Shown: piece by piece, positions 34,801 to 46,415 of the stretch
Position numbering within the stretch: position 1 is the stretch's first letter
Layout of the letters: every line of letters begins with the position of its first letter
The notes under the pieces: model-generated
Databases searched by the model: none
Told to the model about the DNA's origin: nothing
The model's input: the letters and a program-made list of their open reading frames with translations, nothing else
Translations under genes and position numbers: made by a program
Assembly: GCA_036186865.1 (NCBI GenBank)
Contig: AP025042.1
Location: forward strand, 31,059,727 to 31,123,726
Source: Eustoma russellianum
Taxonomy: Eukaryota; Streptophyta; Magnoliopsida; Gentianales; Gentianaceae
Length of the DNA: 64,000 nucleotides
Reading direction: 5' to 3'

Positions 34801-35899
34801 TAATGGCCACAAAATGAGCTCTATGCCCTTGATACAACGCCCCAAAAAAAAAATTCATGTTTTCTGTAAATTTTAAAAAAAAATTACACTTTTTCTGCTT
34901 ATTCCTCATGGCTACCGACCACCAAACAACTATTATAATTCGGTGTTCAAATCGCTAGACAGTCAGTGTAATTCTATGTCCATACAATGAAACAATAAAA
35001 TAAAATTTTTCTTGTACCATTACTACCATATCTCTTATGCACAGGGTAATTAGGATGACAATATACTAATAATTTCTTTTTATAATTATCCCGAAGTTAT
35101 AACTATGTTTGCGCATATTCATCTTCAATACACCTCCACCCACCATCTTTACTCCATCTCATCGGAAAACTACTTTGCATTTAGCTCATAACTAATAATT
35201 ATAACTATACTTTAACTTACCATAATTATTGTTACAACCAATTCTTCATACGACAACCCCTTTAACTTCATCACCTTTTCATAATCTCCAACAGATTCCA
35301 TCAATATCAATATATGCATCTCACCTGAATATTTTTCACCCGATGATCACTACATTTAACTTCAGACTCATACAAAAAGAAAACAACATAGACTATGACG
35401 ACTTTCAAATAATTATTTAGCAAAACATAAAAGTATGTAATTTGATAAATTTTCTTGAGATCATAGAGAAAGATCTCAATAGAAAAGACTCTGGTTATTG
35501 CTTTTGATACGACAAGATGATGAACGGCGTCTATGATGATCACCTTTCCTTCAACAGGGTGATGATCCTACAAAAACAAAGGAAGAAGGACTACATGAAA
35601 AATCTCTACATGGAACTGGAAGAAGAAGATTTTATAAATCACTCGGCCCCATTAGGAGCCAGGAGTCCCTTCTTGGGGGGCACGACAGGCTTCGCTACAT
35701 GAATACCACCGGTTGATGTTTCGGACCGAAAAACCGACAAAATCTTCTAGACATATTTTGTATTATACATAAAATACATGAAAGAAAACACATCTACCAA
35801 CCAATGTACAAAAAAATAAACAATACACAACAAACAATATGCGGATCATAATTATTAAATGAATATAGTAATATACATCAATACATAACTTTTATTTGC
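34801..35899. other. Intergenic, no gene recognised
   Basis: AT-rich. A short ORF at 35517-35702 has no recognisable domain. No RNA gene found. Confidence 0.45.
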
Positions 35900-36930
35900 C
35901 TATTGTAGGACGAGAAGGAGTTGCCAAGGGACGCAAAAAGGTTCTTCGAGATGACATTGATTGAAATCGTTGCATAATATCTTCATCTTCAATGGTGCTA
36001 AAAATTTATGCTCAAAGTAACACAATAAACAATCCGATAGTATGTCATCCCCCAACAGGTTGCGTAGATTAGCCTTGACGATATTCATTGCAGAAAAAGT
36101 TCTTTCAACACTAGCCATTCCAACGGGTAAGATCAATACTAACTGGATAAGTCGATATACTAAAGGAAATTAATTGTGATAATTTTCTCCACCATCTTCT
36201 TTGCAAGATCTCCAAAATTATTTAGATTAGAGAATACTTCATTTGATTTCATATCGACAATGTAATTGTCAAGTTGATGGTCAAGCTCCATTCGTTCCAA
36301 GGTAGTGAAGTCATCTGGATATAACTCAATAAGATGCAACAATAGACCATGATCAAAGTTTGCAAAAGAATTTGAAGGATCAAGACACATTAAAATTCGT
36401 GTTTGCCTCTCTGAAGTGTTCATCCATATCCATAGCAATAATGTCAAGCACCTAAGAATTTATATGAATAAAAATTAATTACGATATAGACAAATTAATC
36501 ATCGATGTCATATGTATCAACACAATAAAGATAAATGAATTACCTTTATGAAGATTTTCGCACGAAAATGATGAAAGTATGTCATCGGTTCACCACCTTT
36601 ACGCTTTTTTCTAGACCAGTCAATGACAACATCCTCCATATTAGGCACATCAATTTCATGTATTTCACAAAACTCAAAGACTTCTCTCAACAAATTATTC
36701 CAACCAACCTCTCTATATTCTTGTAAGCTCTTTTTTACCCCGTTGATCATATTAAGAGCACACCCTATGTTTTGATATCTCACTTGTAGAATCTTAGAAA
36801 ATGTACTTGTCATTCTTAAAATTTTCAACATAAACTTTCTAACAAATACAAACTCAAAAGAGTTCATCTTATCAATCAAACCCGATGTAGTATTTTGGAT
36901 ATCCGTATTTTTGTAAGTTTTAGACACAAT
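35900..36930 (-). pseudogene. hAT transposase C-terminal remnant
   Basis: Three minus-strand pieces cover the C-terminal half of a hAT transposase of the TTF/ZMYM type. 36517-36927 holds the region around NIGCALNMINGVKKSLQEYR. 36160-36447 holds LDPSNSFANFD...LYPDDFTTLER. 35900-36136 holds the dimerisation domain, PVGMASVERTFSAMNIVK (usually ATASVERSFSAM) with RNLLGDDILSDCLLCYFE. Frame breaks separate the pieces (36137-36159 and 36448-36516), and the N-terminal zinc finger and the first catalytic region are missing. The dimerisation domain normally joins transposase monomers at the DNA ends. The gene is dead. Confidence 0.82.
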
Positions 36931-37061
36931 GTAGTTACTTAGCAGAGAATTGCCGAATGATAAACATTATGTGACCACGTAACAGAAAGTTAGTTTTCTG
37001 TCAAGCAGGGCACACTTTGAACTGAATGGCCAAAATTACAATTGCACATACCTATCTATAG

Positions 37062-37122
37062 GATTTTCTTCGTCGACGTTGGGGGCAGGTGCCCCCAGCC
37101 CCACCCCTTCCCTCCACCCCTG
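37062..37122 (-). repeat. Probable 5' terminal region of the hAT remnant
   Basis: Read on minus it begins CAGGGGTGGAGGGAAGGGG and contains the subterminal palindrome GGGGGCACCTGCCCCC. Ends starting CAGGGGNGGA with such a G/C palindrome are known from plant hAT elements with TTF-type transposases. The opposite end was not found. Confidence 0.5.
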
Positions 37123-38167
37123 CTCGGCCCTAATCGTTTTTAATTATTTTTATTATCAATGTAAATGTTATTTTTTATGAAAAATAATATCAAACTTTGG
37201 CATCATGAATCATTTCTGTGTTGTCCTATTTTTTATTTTGTATAGTTAACTCATTTAATAATATAGAAACTACAGTCAAGCAACATGGTCGATCAAAAGC
37301 AACGACAACAAAAAGAGCAACATGTATCTTCTCTCTAAATTACGGTGACAAATCAATAATGTTGAGCAAACATAAACACAGAACTATACTAAACGCAATA
37401 TGCACTGTAACTACATTTACCATTTATGTATGCATACATGAAAGAGAATATGAAATACAATCAGTTTATCTTTTGAATTAATACGGTAATCAGAACACAA
37501 AATCAACCATGTTTTTTTTGGTTAATTCTTTTATCACATCAATTTTCCTAGCCTTCATTGACCCTCCCTCCATTAATGCGACTACAATTTCGTCATATAT
37601 CCGAATTTATTCGATAACAACGATTAATTGATTATAGCAACATATACCGCAGTCTCCGAATTTCAATCATTGCATAAACTAAAACATATTTAAAAGAATA
37701 CAAAATATTTTAGTAATCGTAATACGGATAATGTAGAATCTTTTGTGATGAATTCTACATTACAGTGACACCAAATATAAATAACATAATATTCGGCGGA
37801 GTTACATAATAATATATCTCCTTCTCATTATTTTAGTGATATCAAATAATAAATAACAAAGATCAATATATTTTCCACTTGAATACAATAATATGATAAT
37901 AATAGTGTATTGAGTCATATATTCACTAACATTTGCTTTATCTCACATATAAACTAATTTTCCAGAATTATTAAGTCTATGTTGCCACTCATATTTACTA
38001 ATATAATATATTTTAGTTAAAATTTACTGTTAAATCACATGGGCGCAACATCCGTTAATATCCTTTTATTCATTAAGGATAAATATTGGAACACAAGTCC
38101 GCAGTTAGGGCCGGTTTTAATTCCGTGACTTTTGAAATGGCACAAGTATTTTGTGTCCACTTATCCC
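37123..38167. other. AT-rich intergenic DNA
   Basis: Very AT-rich. No gene, RNA or named repeat could be supported. Confidence 0.5.
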
Positions 38168-38345
38168 GGAAACAGAGGGTGAGTCTTGGAGCAAGTTGTT
38201 GTTTTGCGAACTTGAGGTCACGGATTTGAGATCTTGCACAAAAAAAGTATAGGGTAAGACTGCGTACATCAGATCGTAAAGCGAATCGGCCGCTTTCCAG
38301 ACTTTGCACAAACGTGAGAGGCTAATGTAGCGAGAACGTATTTTA
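38168..38345 (+). mobile_element. Au-like SINE, copy 2
   Basis: An A-box-like GAGTCTTGGAGCAAGTTG is followed by a B-box-like GAGGTCACGGATTTGAG, AGGGTAAGACTGCGTACATCAGATC and a GGCCGCTTTCCAGACTTTGC block. Order and spacing match Au SINEs. The copy is diverged. Confidence 0.65.
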
Positions 38346-38639
38346 TAGTCTGGGAACAATTCCAAAGAAGGTGCAGTGAGCAACTTTACAAAAATGTCAC
38401 GTTGGTCTCGGAGTTGGCCCTGTAGAATTAAATTTTGTGAAGTAATAAAAATGGGAAAAGCAGGCCGATTTAAACTGAGGGAAAATAATTACGCCGCACC
38501 ACAAATGAATACCAAACCATTAACTTATCTTCTTAAACTATTACAGGGACGTGAATTTCGCATGGTTTACACTAAATTCAAACAATTGTCTTTTTTTTTT
38601 TTTTTTTCATTTCTTCCTCGTTATTTGCAAGCGAATCAA

Positions 38640-38800
38640 TCTCCTCCCACCCCTAATTCCCTCACCCTTTTCCCACCGTGGGATACTTGTCTTTTACCTT
38701 CTTCATACACTCATTGCTGTCTACTCCTCATTTAGTCTCATCACCTCTGCTGCCACGCGACGTACAGTGAGAAGAAGGGTGAAGAGATTCAACCCATCAA
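38640..38800. mobile_element. Diverged MITE related to the foldback family
   Basis: The left part CTCCTCCCACCCCTAATTCC and the right part TGCTGCCACGCGACGTACAG, followed by AGGGTGAAGAGATTCAACCC, resemble the ends and inner arm of the elements at 8781 and 33428. The second inner arm is lost. Confidence 0.4.
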
Positions 38801-39741
38801 TCACGGTATTACGGTGTTCACATATTTATCCAGTAAATGCATTCAAACAAAAAATCATTACATACCATAACACCAGAATAACGGTATGCTCCACCATAGT
38901 TACATTTGCTCTATCAAATATTCTACCCCTTTCAGTTTTTAGTTTTGTTTTACGAAAATTATGCAATAGTTTATTTTTTATGAATGGCATCAGTCTTCCT
39001 AAGCTTGCTTTAGTCTCTTTTTCATTCCTTGATCCTTTTTTTAAAAAATGTGTACAGTCAACTGATCTAATTGCATAAAACCAACCATGTAAGAAAATGG
39101 ACGAAAAAAACTGCTATATTGACATAGAACAATGAAATATAGCTTAATCTTCAAAAATATGGTGATCACATCAGCTAAAAGATAGCACGACAATGCACAC
39201 AATATTTTCGGTCATCATATTTCAAAAATCTTTATACTGTAATTACGTTTATCGAACGTAAGGTGAAACAACCATCAACTTCTCACCAACTAAATAATTG
39301 GCAACTAAATAATTGGCGATTAAAATTTGTTGTACTCTAATTAGGGTTGCCAAGATTTGTTTAAAAATAACTCAAAACAAAAACAACCATCAACTTGATT
39401 GAAGTATGGTTACCGCTACACACCATCAAACTATGAAAAATGAACAATTTGTCTGCCTCTGGTTCTCTTGGTGTCCTTTTACATGATTATGATCATTAGA
39501 TCATGCATCGAAATTCGACTATGACAATCCGTTCTATTGTTGACCATATTTCGATTATCGCTTGTCTAGTCGAGTGGGATTCGTTGTTATTATCTTCCGC
39601 ATCAATTAAAAGCATTTTAGAAGAAAAAAAACCGTTGAATGTACAGCGTTGAGAGACCATAAAAAATGGTGTGCTCCGTGCGATTTTAACCCTCCTTTGT
39701 ATAGTTGGATGTAATTTTTTCATAAATTTGACTCAACATCC
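38801..39741. other. Intergenic, no gene recognised
   Basis: AT-rich. ORFs here are short and without domains. The phrase AACTAAATAATTGGC is directly repeated near 39290-39310. Confidence 0.45.
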
Positions 39742-39749
39742 ACTGTACA

Positions 39750-40056
39750 CACGGCTGTAAACGAGCCGAACGAGCCGAGCATTGCGTTGTTCAAGCTCTG
39801 TTCATTTAACTTAGCGAACGAGCCGAGCTTGTTCGTTTATTTAAACGAACATATTTACTTGTTCAAGCTTGGTTCGTTTAACTCATGAACAACATTAACG
39901 AGCCGAATACCTTAAACGAACGGTGTCACTTACCAAGCTCGAACAGAAAAAGGTGTTCAAACTCTGTTCATTAACCTTTTATCCGAGCCGAGCTCGAGCT
40001 CGAGCTCAAACCAAACGAGCCGAACAATCGAACGACTTGGTTCATTTACAGCCCTA
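39750..40056. mobile_element. hAT-type MITE with 8-bp target duplication
   Basis: A 307-bp non-coding element flanked by ACTGTACA at 39742-39749 and 40057-40064. The ends are CACGGCTGTAAACGAGCC and the complement of TAGGGCTGTAAATGAACC. The interior is made of repeated GAGCCGA/GAACGA and GTTCRTTTA words that pair with each other, and a CGAGCTCGAGCTCGAGCTC palindrome at about 39988-40008. The 8-bp duplication and TAGGG-type ends place it with hAT elements. Confidence 0.88.
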
Positions 40057-40159
40057 ACTGTACATCAAATTTGTCGTCTCAAGAAATCCAAAATTTTTTA
40101 ACACAATGTAATTTAAGTTAGGTTAACAATTCAACTGAAACAATATTTGTAAAATAGAG

Positions 40160-40410
40160 GGAGTATGAGGAAATGGTTTAGCCACTTAGACTAAAGCCTG
40201 AATATCAGAAGGCTTTTGGTTCAAGCCTTTGGTTATCTGATATCTTTTCCACTTCATAGTGAATTATTTTCTACTTCCTAATGGTATTATTAAAGAAATA
40301 ATATTCGGTTTTTGTCTCAAGTCTTTACTTGTCTGATTTTTTTCCGCTCCATGGTGACATTATTTTCTACTTCCTAATGGTATTATTAAAAAAAACAATA
40401 TTCTTTGTCC
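40160..40410 (+). mobile_element. Possible tRNA-derived SINE
   Basis: GGTTTAGCCACTTAGACTAA resembles an A box region, and GGTTCAAGCC about 45 bp later resembles a B box. A body with a direct duplication follows (TTTTCTACTTCCTAATGGTA, twice, about 115 bp apart). No poly(A) or target duplication is defined. Confidence 0.35.
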
Positions 40411-40774
40411 CTAAAATATTGTCATAATCTTTATTTTAGTTTATCTAAACAAATAATCATAGGCCATAGGATTGATAGAGTGGATTTCTGAAAGAAAATG
40501 ACATACCTTATAAAAATAATAATATATTAGAAAGCAAAGTTTTCATACTATTATTTTCAATTAGCAGTGACATGATTTATATAGATTACATCAACTAAGC
40601 AATTAATAATAGAATAAGAAGAACGATCAAATTAGTTTAATTTCTTTAGATTATATTCAAGTGAGACTAAATATTTTTCGGACAATGATAGTGTATTTGT
40701 TTTATTACCTTTATATTTTATTTTCGTTTTTATCATTAACGGTTAAGATAAGACTTCGGGAACGGTTTCCAGGT

Positions 40775-40970
40775 GAAATCCTTCACGCCACGGTCTTCAC
40801 TGTTCCATCCTCAACGAGCTGCGTGAATGTTGTAAATTAAGAGTCCAGCGGCCTCTTAGTTTGAGTGAGATATTATGCAGTTATCCACATAAGTGTCTCC
40901 ATACAAACTAGGCTTTTGGCCTAACAACAACACCTACACTGTGCGTGTCTCTGGATTCGAAGTTTTCTTT
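40775..40970 (+). repeat. Dispersed repeat D, copy 3
   Basis: GAGTCCAGCGGCCTCTTAGTTTGA, CAGTTATCCACATAAGTG, CATACAAACTAGGCTTTTGGCC and ACTGTGCGTGTCTCTGGATTCGAAG follow the order seen at 18660/24041 and 59295. Confidence 0.6.
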
Positions 40971-41089
40971 AAAGATTTATGCTAAAGGAGAAAAGCATTC
41001 AAATGACGTGTCCGTGATTCTCAAAACAAAAATGATATGTCAGTGGAAAAGGAAGCAGCCGCCGGCTCACCGGAAACACGCCATCTCTT

Positions 41090-41640
41090 TCCTTTTTTTT
41101 TGGCAAAATGCAAAAAAAATATATTAATACCCAAGATATCAAAACATCCACAATGTAACCCATACAAAAGCTCCAACACAAAAGAACCTAACTAATTGCG
41201 CCAACAGACTGACTCAATAAGAAGGGAGTAACTGTGGGTATAATCTATACATCACCTTGAGCACATCTCACATGTGTGCGTATTCTATGAATGACATCCC
41301 ATGAATCAAAAGACTGACCACTAAAAACATAACTATTTCTAGCCTGCCATATAAAATATACCATAGCAGCAAGAGCAATCCTTGCTGCCTTTGAGCGATA
41401 AGCTTTGCCTCTCAAATGTCGTTTTCCCCATGCGAAGAATCTCACAAGACTGCTGAGTCTTTCCGAAATGCCAATCCACATAGTGATATCTTTCCAAACA
41501 ATACTCGCCATAGAGCAACGGGAAAAAAATGTGCGTCGCATTCTCAATTTCGGTGTTGCATAAAGGGCAGTGAACATCATCAAGGAAAGTAGGTTGTCCG
41601 GCGGTCTATTCTATTTTCCTTTTCTCAGTGTTGAAAAAGT
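41090..41640 (-). mobile_element. LINE 3' remnant, copy 2
   Basis: A minus-strand fragment with a zf-RVT-like C-terminus. The frame 41245-41583 contains FFAWGKRHLRGKAYRSKAARIALAA split around a conserved W-x-x-R-N segment (YFIWQARNSYVF). The zinc-knuckle start is out of frame just upstream. A 3' UTR with GGGTATTAATATATTTTTTT and an A-rich tail (T/C-rich on + at 41088-41101) closes it. It is strongly decayed. Confidence 0.6.
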
Positions 41641-42039
41641 GATGCACACGCATTTGGGTGGAGCGTATTTGCCTTTCTCGTTGCGGTCGCTTTCTTTACT
41701 TTCCTCGGCCTGTTTGTATCAGGTGGGGTCCACTGTTCAAACCGCTCTGCACTTACGCAGCCGACTCGCCGGCTTAACTGTCTGTCTGAATCCGACACGG
41801 CACCTAACATGTCGCACCGCCCGCCTTGTTTTGTTCTCAACCGGACCTTTATTTTCTACCCCTAAGTTTAATATCTAATTTTGTGAAAACAAATCAAAGT
41901 TCACCAACTTGGGATTGAGGTCATCGAAATCCTGAGCTTGAGAGCGAAAAAGGATAGTTCCTTTCTTTTTATTTATTTTAATTTCCATTTCGAGTCAATT
42001 ACAAACTCCACATTAACTCTAGAAAATAATAAAATAACG

Positions 42040-42190
42040 CAAAATGACTAAAAAAATTGGATGTGTCTCTTATATTATAAAGTAGCAGTTTGATAGACAC
42101 AGTTTGACACAATTTTCATTATGAGTCATCGGAAAACAATCTCTGTGTGTTTCTAACACATATTGTTGCTTACATACGACTTTCCATGCT
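42040..42190 (+). mobile_element. TTG-tailed SINE-like repeat, copy 4 (3' truncated)
   Basis: ATTGGATGTGTCTCTTATATTATAAAGTAGCAG, CAGTTTGACACA, TTATGAGTCATCGG and TGTGTTTCTAACACAT match the family. It ends before the TTG tail. (The longest phrase is given here only to mark the shared 5' half; the key words are CTTATATTATAAAGTAG and GTTTGACACA.). Confidence 0.6.
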
Positions 42191-42259
42191 ATTATGCTAT
42201 CGTTACAGATCTTTCCATTTACAATTGAGTCAACGACACACTCTTCTTTGACCTTAAAA

Positions 42260-42482
42260 TATGATGGAATAAAACAAAATGACTCACTGAATTGGCTATG
42301 CTTCTTATATTATTAAGTAGCAGATGATCGACGCAGCTTGACACACTTTTTATTATGGGTCATTGAGAAACAACCTCTGTATGTTTCTAACATATGGGTA
42401 TGATTGTGTACATTTAACCCCTCATACTCCGTCATAGACGGAAGCCTCTAAGACAATATAGTAATGTTATTGTTGTTGTATG
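42260..42482 (+). mobile_element. TTG-tailed SINE-like repeat, copy 5
   Basis: A full-length copy directly after copy 4: GAATTGGCTATGCTTCTTAT, CAGCTTGACACAC, TATGGGTCATTG, TGTTTCTAACATATGGG, CGTCATAGACGGAAGCCTC and a TTATTGTTGTTGTA tail. Confidence 0.7.
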
Positions 42483-42499
42483 TTGTCGTTAAACAACTA

Positions 42500-42667
42500 G
42501 AGTTTCAGCCTGGCCATTATGCTTCATCAGCTTAAAATCTTATAATATTTTTATTTTGGTTACAAGTTATGTATAAAAAAACTCTCGTTAAAACCTTGCC
42601 AAGAAAAACCCTGTAGGATAAAAAACTTGGACGAAGGAAAAAGAGTACAATGTGCATTTAGTAATCA
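42500..42667 (-). repeat. Copia-D 3' LTR remnant
   Basis: On minus, a polypurine CAGGGGGAGTG is followed by TGATTACTAAATGCACATTG and then by CTTTTTCCTTCG...GGGTTTTTCTTGGCAAGGTTT, a block characteristic of a plant Copia family. It is truncated near the SINE at 42482. Confidence 0.6.
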
Positions 42668-45140
42668 CACTCCCCCTGATGCTGGCAAGAGATCTTTGAG
42701 TCGGCGCATTCTAATGTTGTAGACCATCTCTTTAAATGTAGTCGTTGGTAGTGCTTTCGTGAACAAGTCGGCAAAATTCTGGCTTGATTGTATCTGCTGG
42801 ATATTAATATCACCATTTTTCTCGAGGTCATGAGTGTAGAAGAACTTTGGTAATATATGCTTCGTTTGATCTCCTTTGACATAGCCATTCTTAATTTGAG
42901 TAATACATGCTGCATTATCCTCGAACAATGTTGTTGGAGATTTTCTTAGCAAAGGTAACCCACATGACTTTTGGATATACTGAATCATTGATCTCAACCA
43001 TATGCACTCACGACTTGTTTTATGCAATGCCAAAATCTCAACCAGGCGTGCCTTGTATCGCCCAACCTCATTGTTCTCGTTGCGTTTTCGTACAAAAACC
43101 CATTTATATCCAATAGGTTTGGTCCCTTTAGGGGTTTGGACTAGGGGTCAAATGCTTTGCGACTTTTTGACGATTTAGTTCTGCTTGGATTGCATCTTTC
43201 CATTTTGGCCAATCTTTTCTGTGTCGACACTCTTCAAAAGATTTTGGTTCAGGATCCTCATTCAGTATTTCACATGCAATTCCATAAGCAAAAATATGAT
43301 TAACAATAACCTTTTGTCTATCCCAACTTTCTCCTGTAATTACATAATTCAAAGTTTTCTCTTCAAAATTTTGTTCACTTTCTACTTCGGGAGCAACTTG
43401 TTTAACGATTTTAGACTTATCAATTCTTATTTTTATAGCGCTTTCAATTTGTGAACATCTTTTCTCTTCTGGAGTGTTAACTTGTACCCTTTTCTTTCGA
43501 GGGTTCTTATCTTTTGCACCAGCTAGACGTCCACGTTTTAGACTTGTTTTTGGTATACCATCATCAAGCCTTTCAGAGGCATCAAGTCGAACAGGCATAT
43601 TCATCGTCAGGATGTGGGATTTTGTTACCTTTTTACGATCAGTAAATGCATCAGGCAACTGATTTGCAATATTCTGTTAATGGATTATCCTTCTTACTTC
43701 TTGCTCGCATTGATTTGTTCGTGGGTCAAGATGAGAAAGTGAAGGAACGTTCCATGTAATTTCACGCTGTTCTTCAGGAAACGGTACTTTCTCTCCCCCT
43801 AACGACGGAAAAACTTTCTCATCAAAATGGCAATCAGCATATCTGGCCTTAAATAAATCACCCGCCAGGGGCTCAATATATCTCACAATAGAAGGAGAAT
43901 CAAAACCCACATATATTCCTAGACGTCTATGAGGACCTATTTTTGTCTATTGTGGTGGGGCAATCGGAACATAAATCGCACAACCAAAGATCTTTAAATG
44001 TGAAATATCAGGCTGCTGGCCAGATACCATTTGTAATGGCGAATATGGTTGAAACGAACTAGGTCTTGACCGGATCAATGAAGATGCATGCATGATTGCA
44101 TGTCCCCAAGCCGATGTAGGTAAGTTAGACATTAGGATCATAGGTCGAGCAATTAATTGTAAACGTTTGATGAATGACTCTGCCAGGCCATTTTGAGTGT
44201 GCACATGTGCCACTGAATGCTCAACATCAATCCCAATTGACATGCAATAATCATTAAAAGCTTGTGAAGTAAATTCACCGGTATTATCAAGACGGATAGA
44301 TTAAATCAGATAATCCGGAAATTGTGCTCTTAAGCAAGTGATTTGAGCAAGAAGCTTGGCAAAAGCTAATGTTCTTGTCGAGAGCAAACTCACATGAGAC
44401 CATCTCGAGGAGGCATCCAACAAGACCATAAAATAACAAAATGGTCTGCACGGTGGATCAATAGGTCCACAAATATCCCCTTGTATTCGTTGTAAAAATA
44501 TGGGAGATTCGACATGAACCTTCATTGGAAATGGCCTCGTGATCAATTTTCCTTGTGAACAAGCGACACACACACCATCACGAGGTAACAGAATCTTCTG
44601 GATCTTCAAAGGGTGTCCATGTGAGTTTTGTACAATTCTACGCATCATGACTGATCCCGGGTGACCAAGTCGATCATGCCATAACATAAATAGCTTTGGA
44701 CCATTGAACTTATGGTTTATCATAATATTAGATTCTTCTGGATGTGTAGTCGCATAATACAATCCAGATGAGAAAATTGAGAAGTGTTCTTTAACAAGCT
44801 TCTGGCTGGTATCACTGGATGTTATACATAAAAATTCTATATTCCCCTTATTCATGGTTTCAATGTGGAAACCATAGAGACTTGTGTCTTTAAAACTCAA
44901 TAGGTTTCTCTTTGACTTGGTAGAAAATAGTGCCGTATTAATCAATATATTTGTACCACCCGGTAATATAATTGTTGCTCTTCCGGAGCCTTCAATCAGT
45001 GTTGTAGTACCCAAAATTGTACTAACATTTGATTTTACCAATTTTAACGTTGAAAAATATTTTCGATCACGGAGAATTGTGTTCGTCACAATTAGACATA
45101 TGTCTTCACCATTCATCTTGGATAAATGTCTAGCATAACA
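42665..45140 (-). pseudogene. Copia-D pol with RT core deletion
   Basis: From high to low coordinates: protease-side sequence and pre-integrase (WHDRLGHPGSVMMRRI, CVACSQGKL), then the integrase core (IQGDICGPI, HTQNGLAESFIKR). Next is the integrase C-terminal region (FGCAIYVPI, GFDSPSIVRYIEP), then the RT N-terminus (WPKWKDAIQAEL; YKWVFVRKRNENNEVG on minus at about 43060-43110). At about 43050 RYKARLV is followed directly by the RNase H block (LHKTSRECIWLRS, FEDNAACI, DLFTKALP). The whole RT palm with its Y-x-D-D motif and the first half of RNase H are missing. Frame breaks occur near 43128, 43660, 43930 and 44290. Non-functional. Confidence 0.82.
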
Positions 45141-45340
45141 TATACGACTCTTATTATTTGATTCTAAGTATCAGGCAAAGAATAGTAAAAAAATGCTCTA
45201 ATTTATTGGAATCATTTAAAGAAAATAATAATAATCATGTAAAACAATTTATTCAGAATAACAAGAGTGTAAATTCTAACCTAGTTGTAAAAAAACAAAA
45301 CTTATTCAAAAATAAATAAATTAATAAATAATTTAAACAA

Positions 45341-46415
45341 TCATTCTTGATTCTTCTGGTTTATAAAATCATCCACAATCTGGATCCCTTCACCATCCAT
45401 ATTGGTCCCCATAAGATAATCCTCAAAATCCAAATCATTGAAATTATTGGAATTCATATTATTGTTTGCAGTATCGTAGTCAATGGAATTAACTTGCCTT
45501 CCTTTATCCTTCTTGGATGGTAGAGGCCAACCAAATGTCTTGGGATACAACAAATACGTGACGAATGCCTTTTTGTACCACAGCGATAACAAACCTCATC
45601 ATGGTTTTTAACCTGCGTATTTTCCTTTGTATTTTCATCTGGATTTTTCTTATTTTTTCACTTCAGGTGGTATGGTGTAGAATTTCTACCATGACCTCTA
45701 CTGTGACCACGACCGCGACCGCGACCGCTTCCTCGACGACGACCACGATTATTGTTATGGTGACTTGCATTCGCTTCAGGGAACGGTTGTGATCCGGCCA
45801 GGTGAGAGTTGTGGTTTTTCATCAATAATTCATTATTTTGTTCAGCAACAAGTGACATGAAATAAGCTGTGAGTATTTTTCAAATTTTCTTTCCCTATAT
45901 TGCTGTTGCAGGAGCATATTAGATGCGTGAAAAGTTGTGAATGTGTTCTCTAACATATCAACATCTGTAACTTTGTCTCCACACAACTTTAATTGTGAGA
46001 CTATAGAGAACATTGCAGAGTTATATTCGTTCACAGACTTATAATCTTGCAGCCTCAGGTGCAACCAGTCATATCTAGCCTTTGGGAGGATTATACTTTT
46101 CTGATGGTCATACATTTATTCCAAATTTTTTCATAGCTCATATGGATCTTTTACTCCAAGATATTCGGTTTTCAGCCCGTCATGCAGGTGATGACGAATA
46201 AATATCATTGCTTTCTCCTTGTCTTGTTCGCTTGCCTTATTTCCTTCTTTTATTGTATGCCCAAGATTCATGGATGTCAAATGGATCTCAGCGTCAAGGA
46301 CCCAAGCCATATAATTTCTTCCAGAAATGTCAAGGGCAGCGAATTCCATCTTTGTGATGTTTGTCATGTGTCTGAGCAAACATAAATCAAATATATCAGA
46401 AAATGATATATCCAC
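45341..46415 (-). pseudogene. Copia-D gag
   Basis: Starts in the MTNITKMEFAALDISGRNY region, the N-terminus typical of this Copia Gag group. An IHLTSMNLGHTI segment follows, then RYDWLHLRLQDYKSVNEYNS, a Gly/Arg-rich RGRRRGSGRGRGRGHSRGHG stretch and a zinc-knuckle region. Frame changes at about 46120, 45840 and 45600 break it into four pieces, and the knuckle cysteines near 45590 are out of frame with the neighbouring pieces. It would have encoded the particle protein. Confidence 0.75.

Noticed and set aside
40160..40240. A functional tRNA gene
   Set aside because: A and B box-like words are present, but the acceptor stem and anticodon arm cannot be formed; more likely a SINE head.
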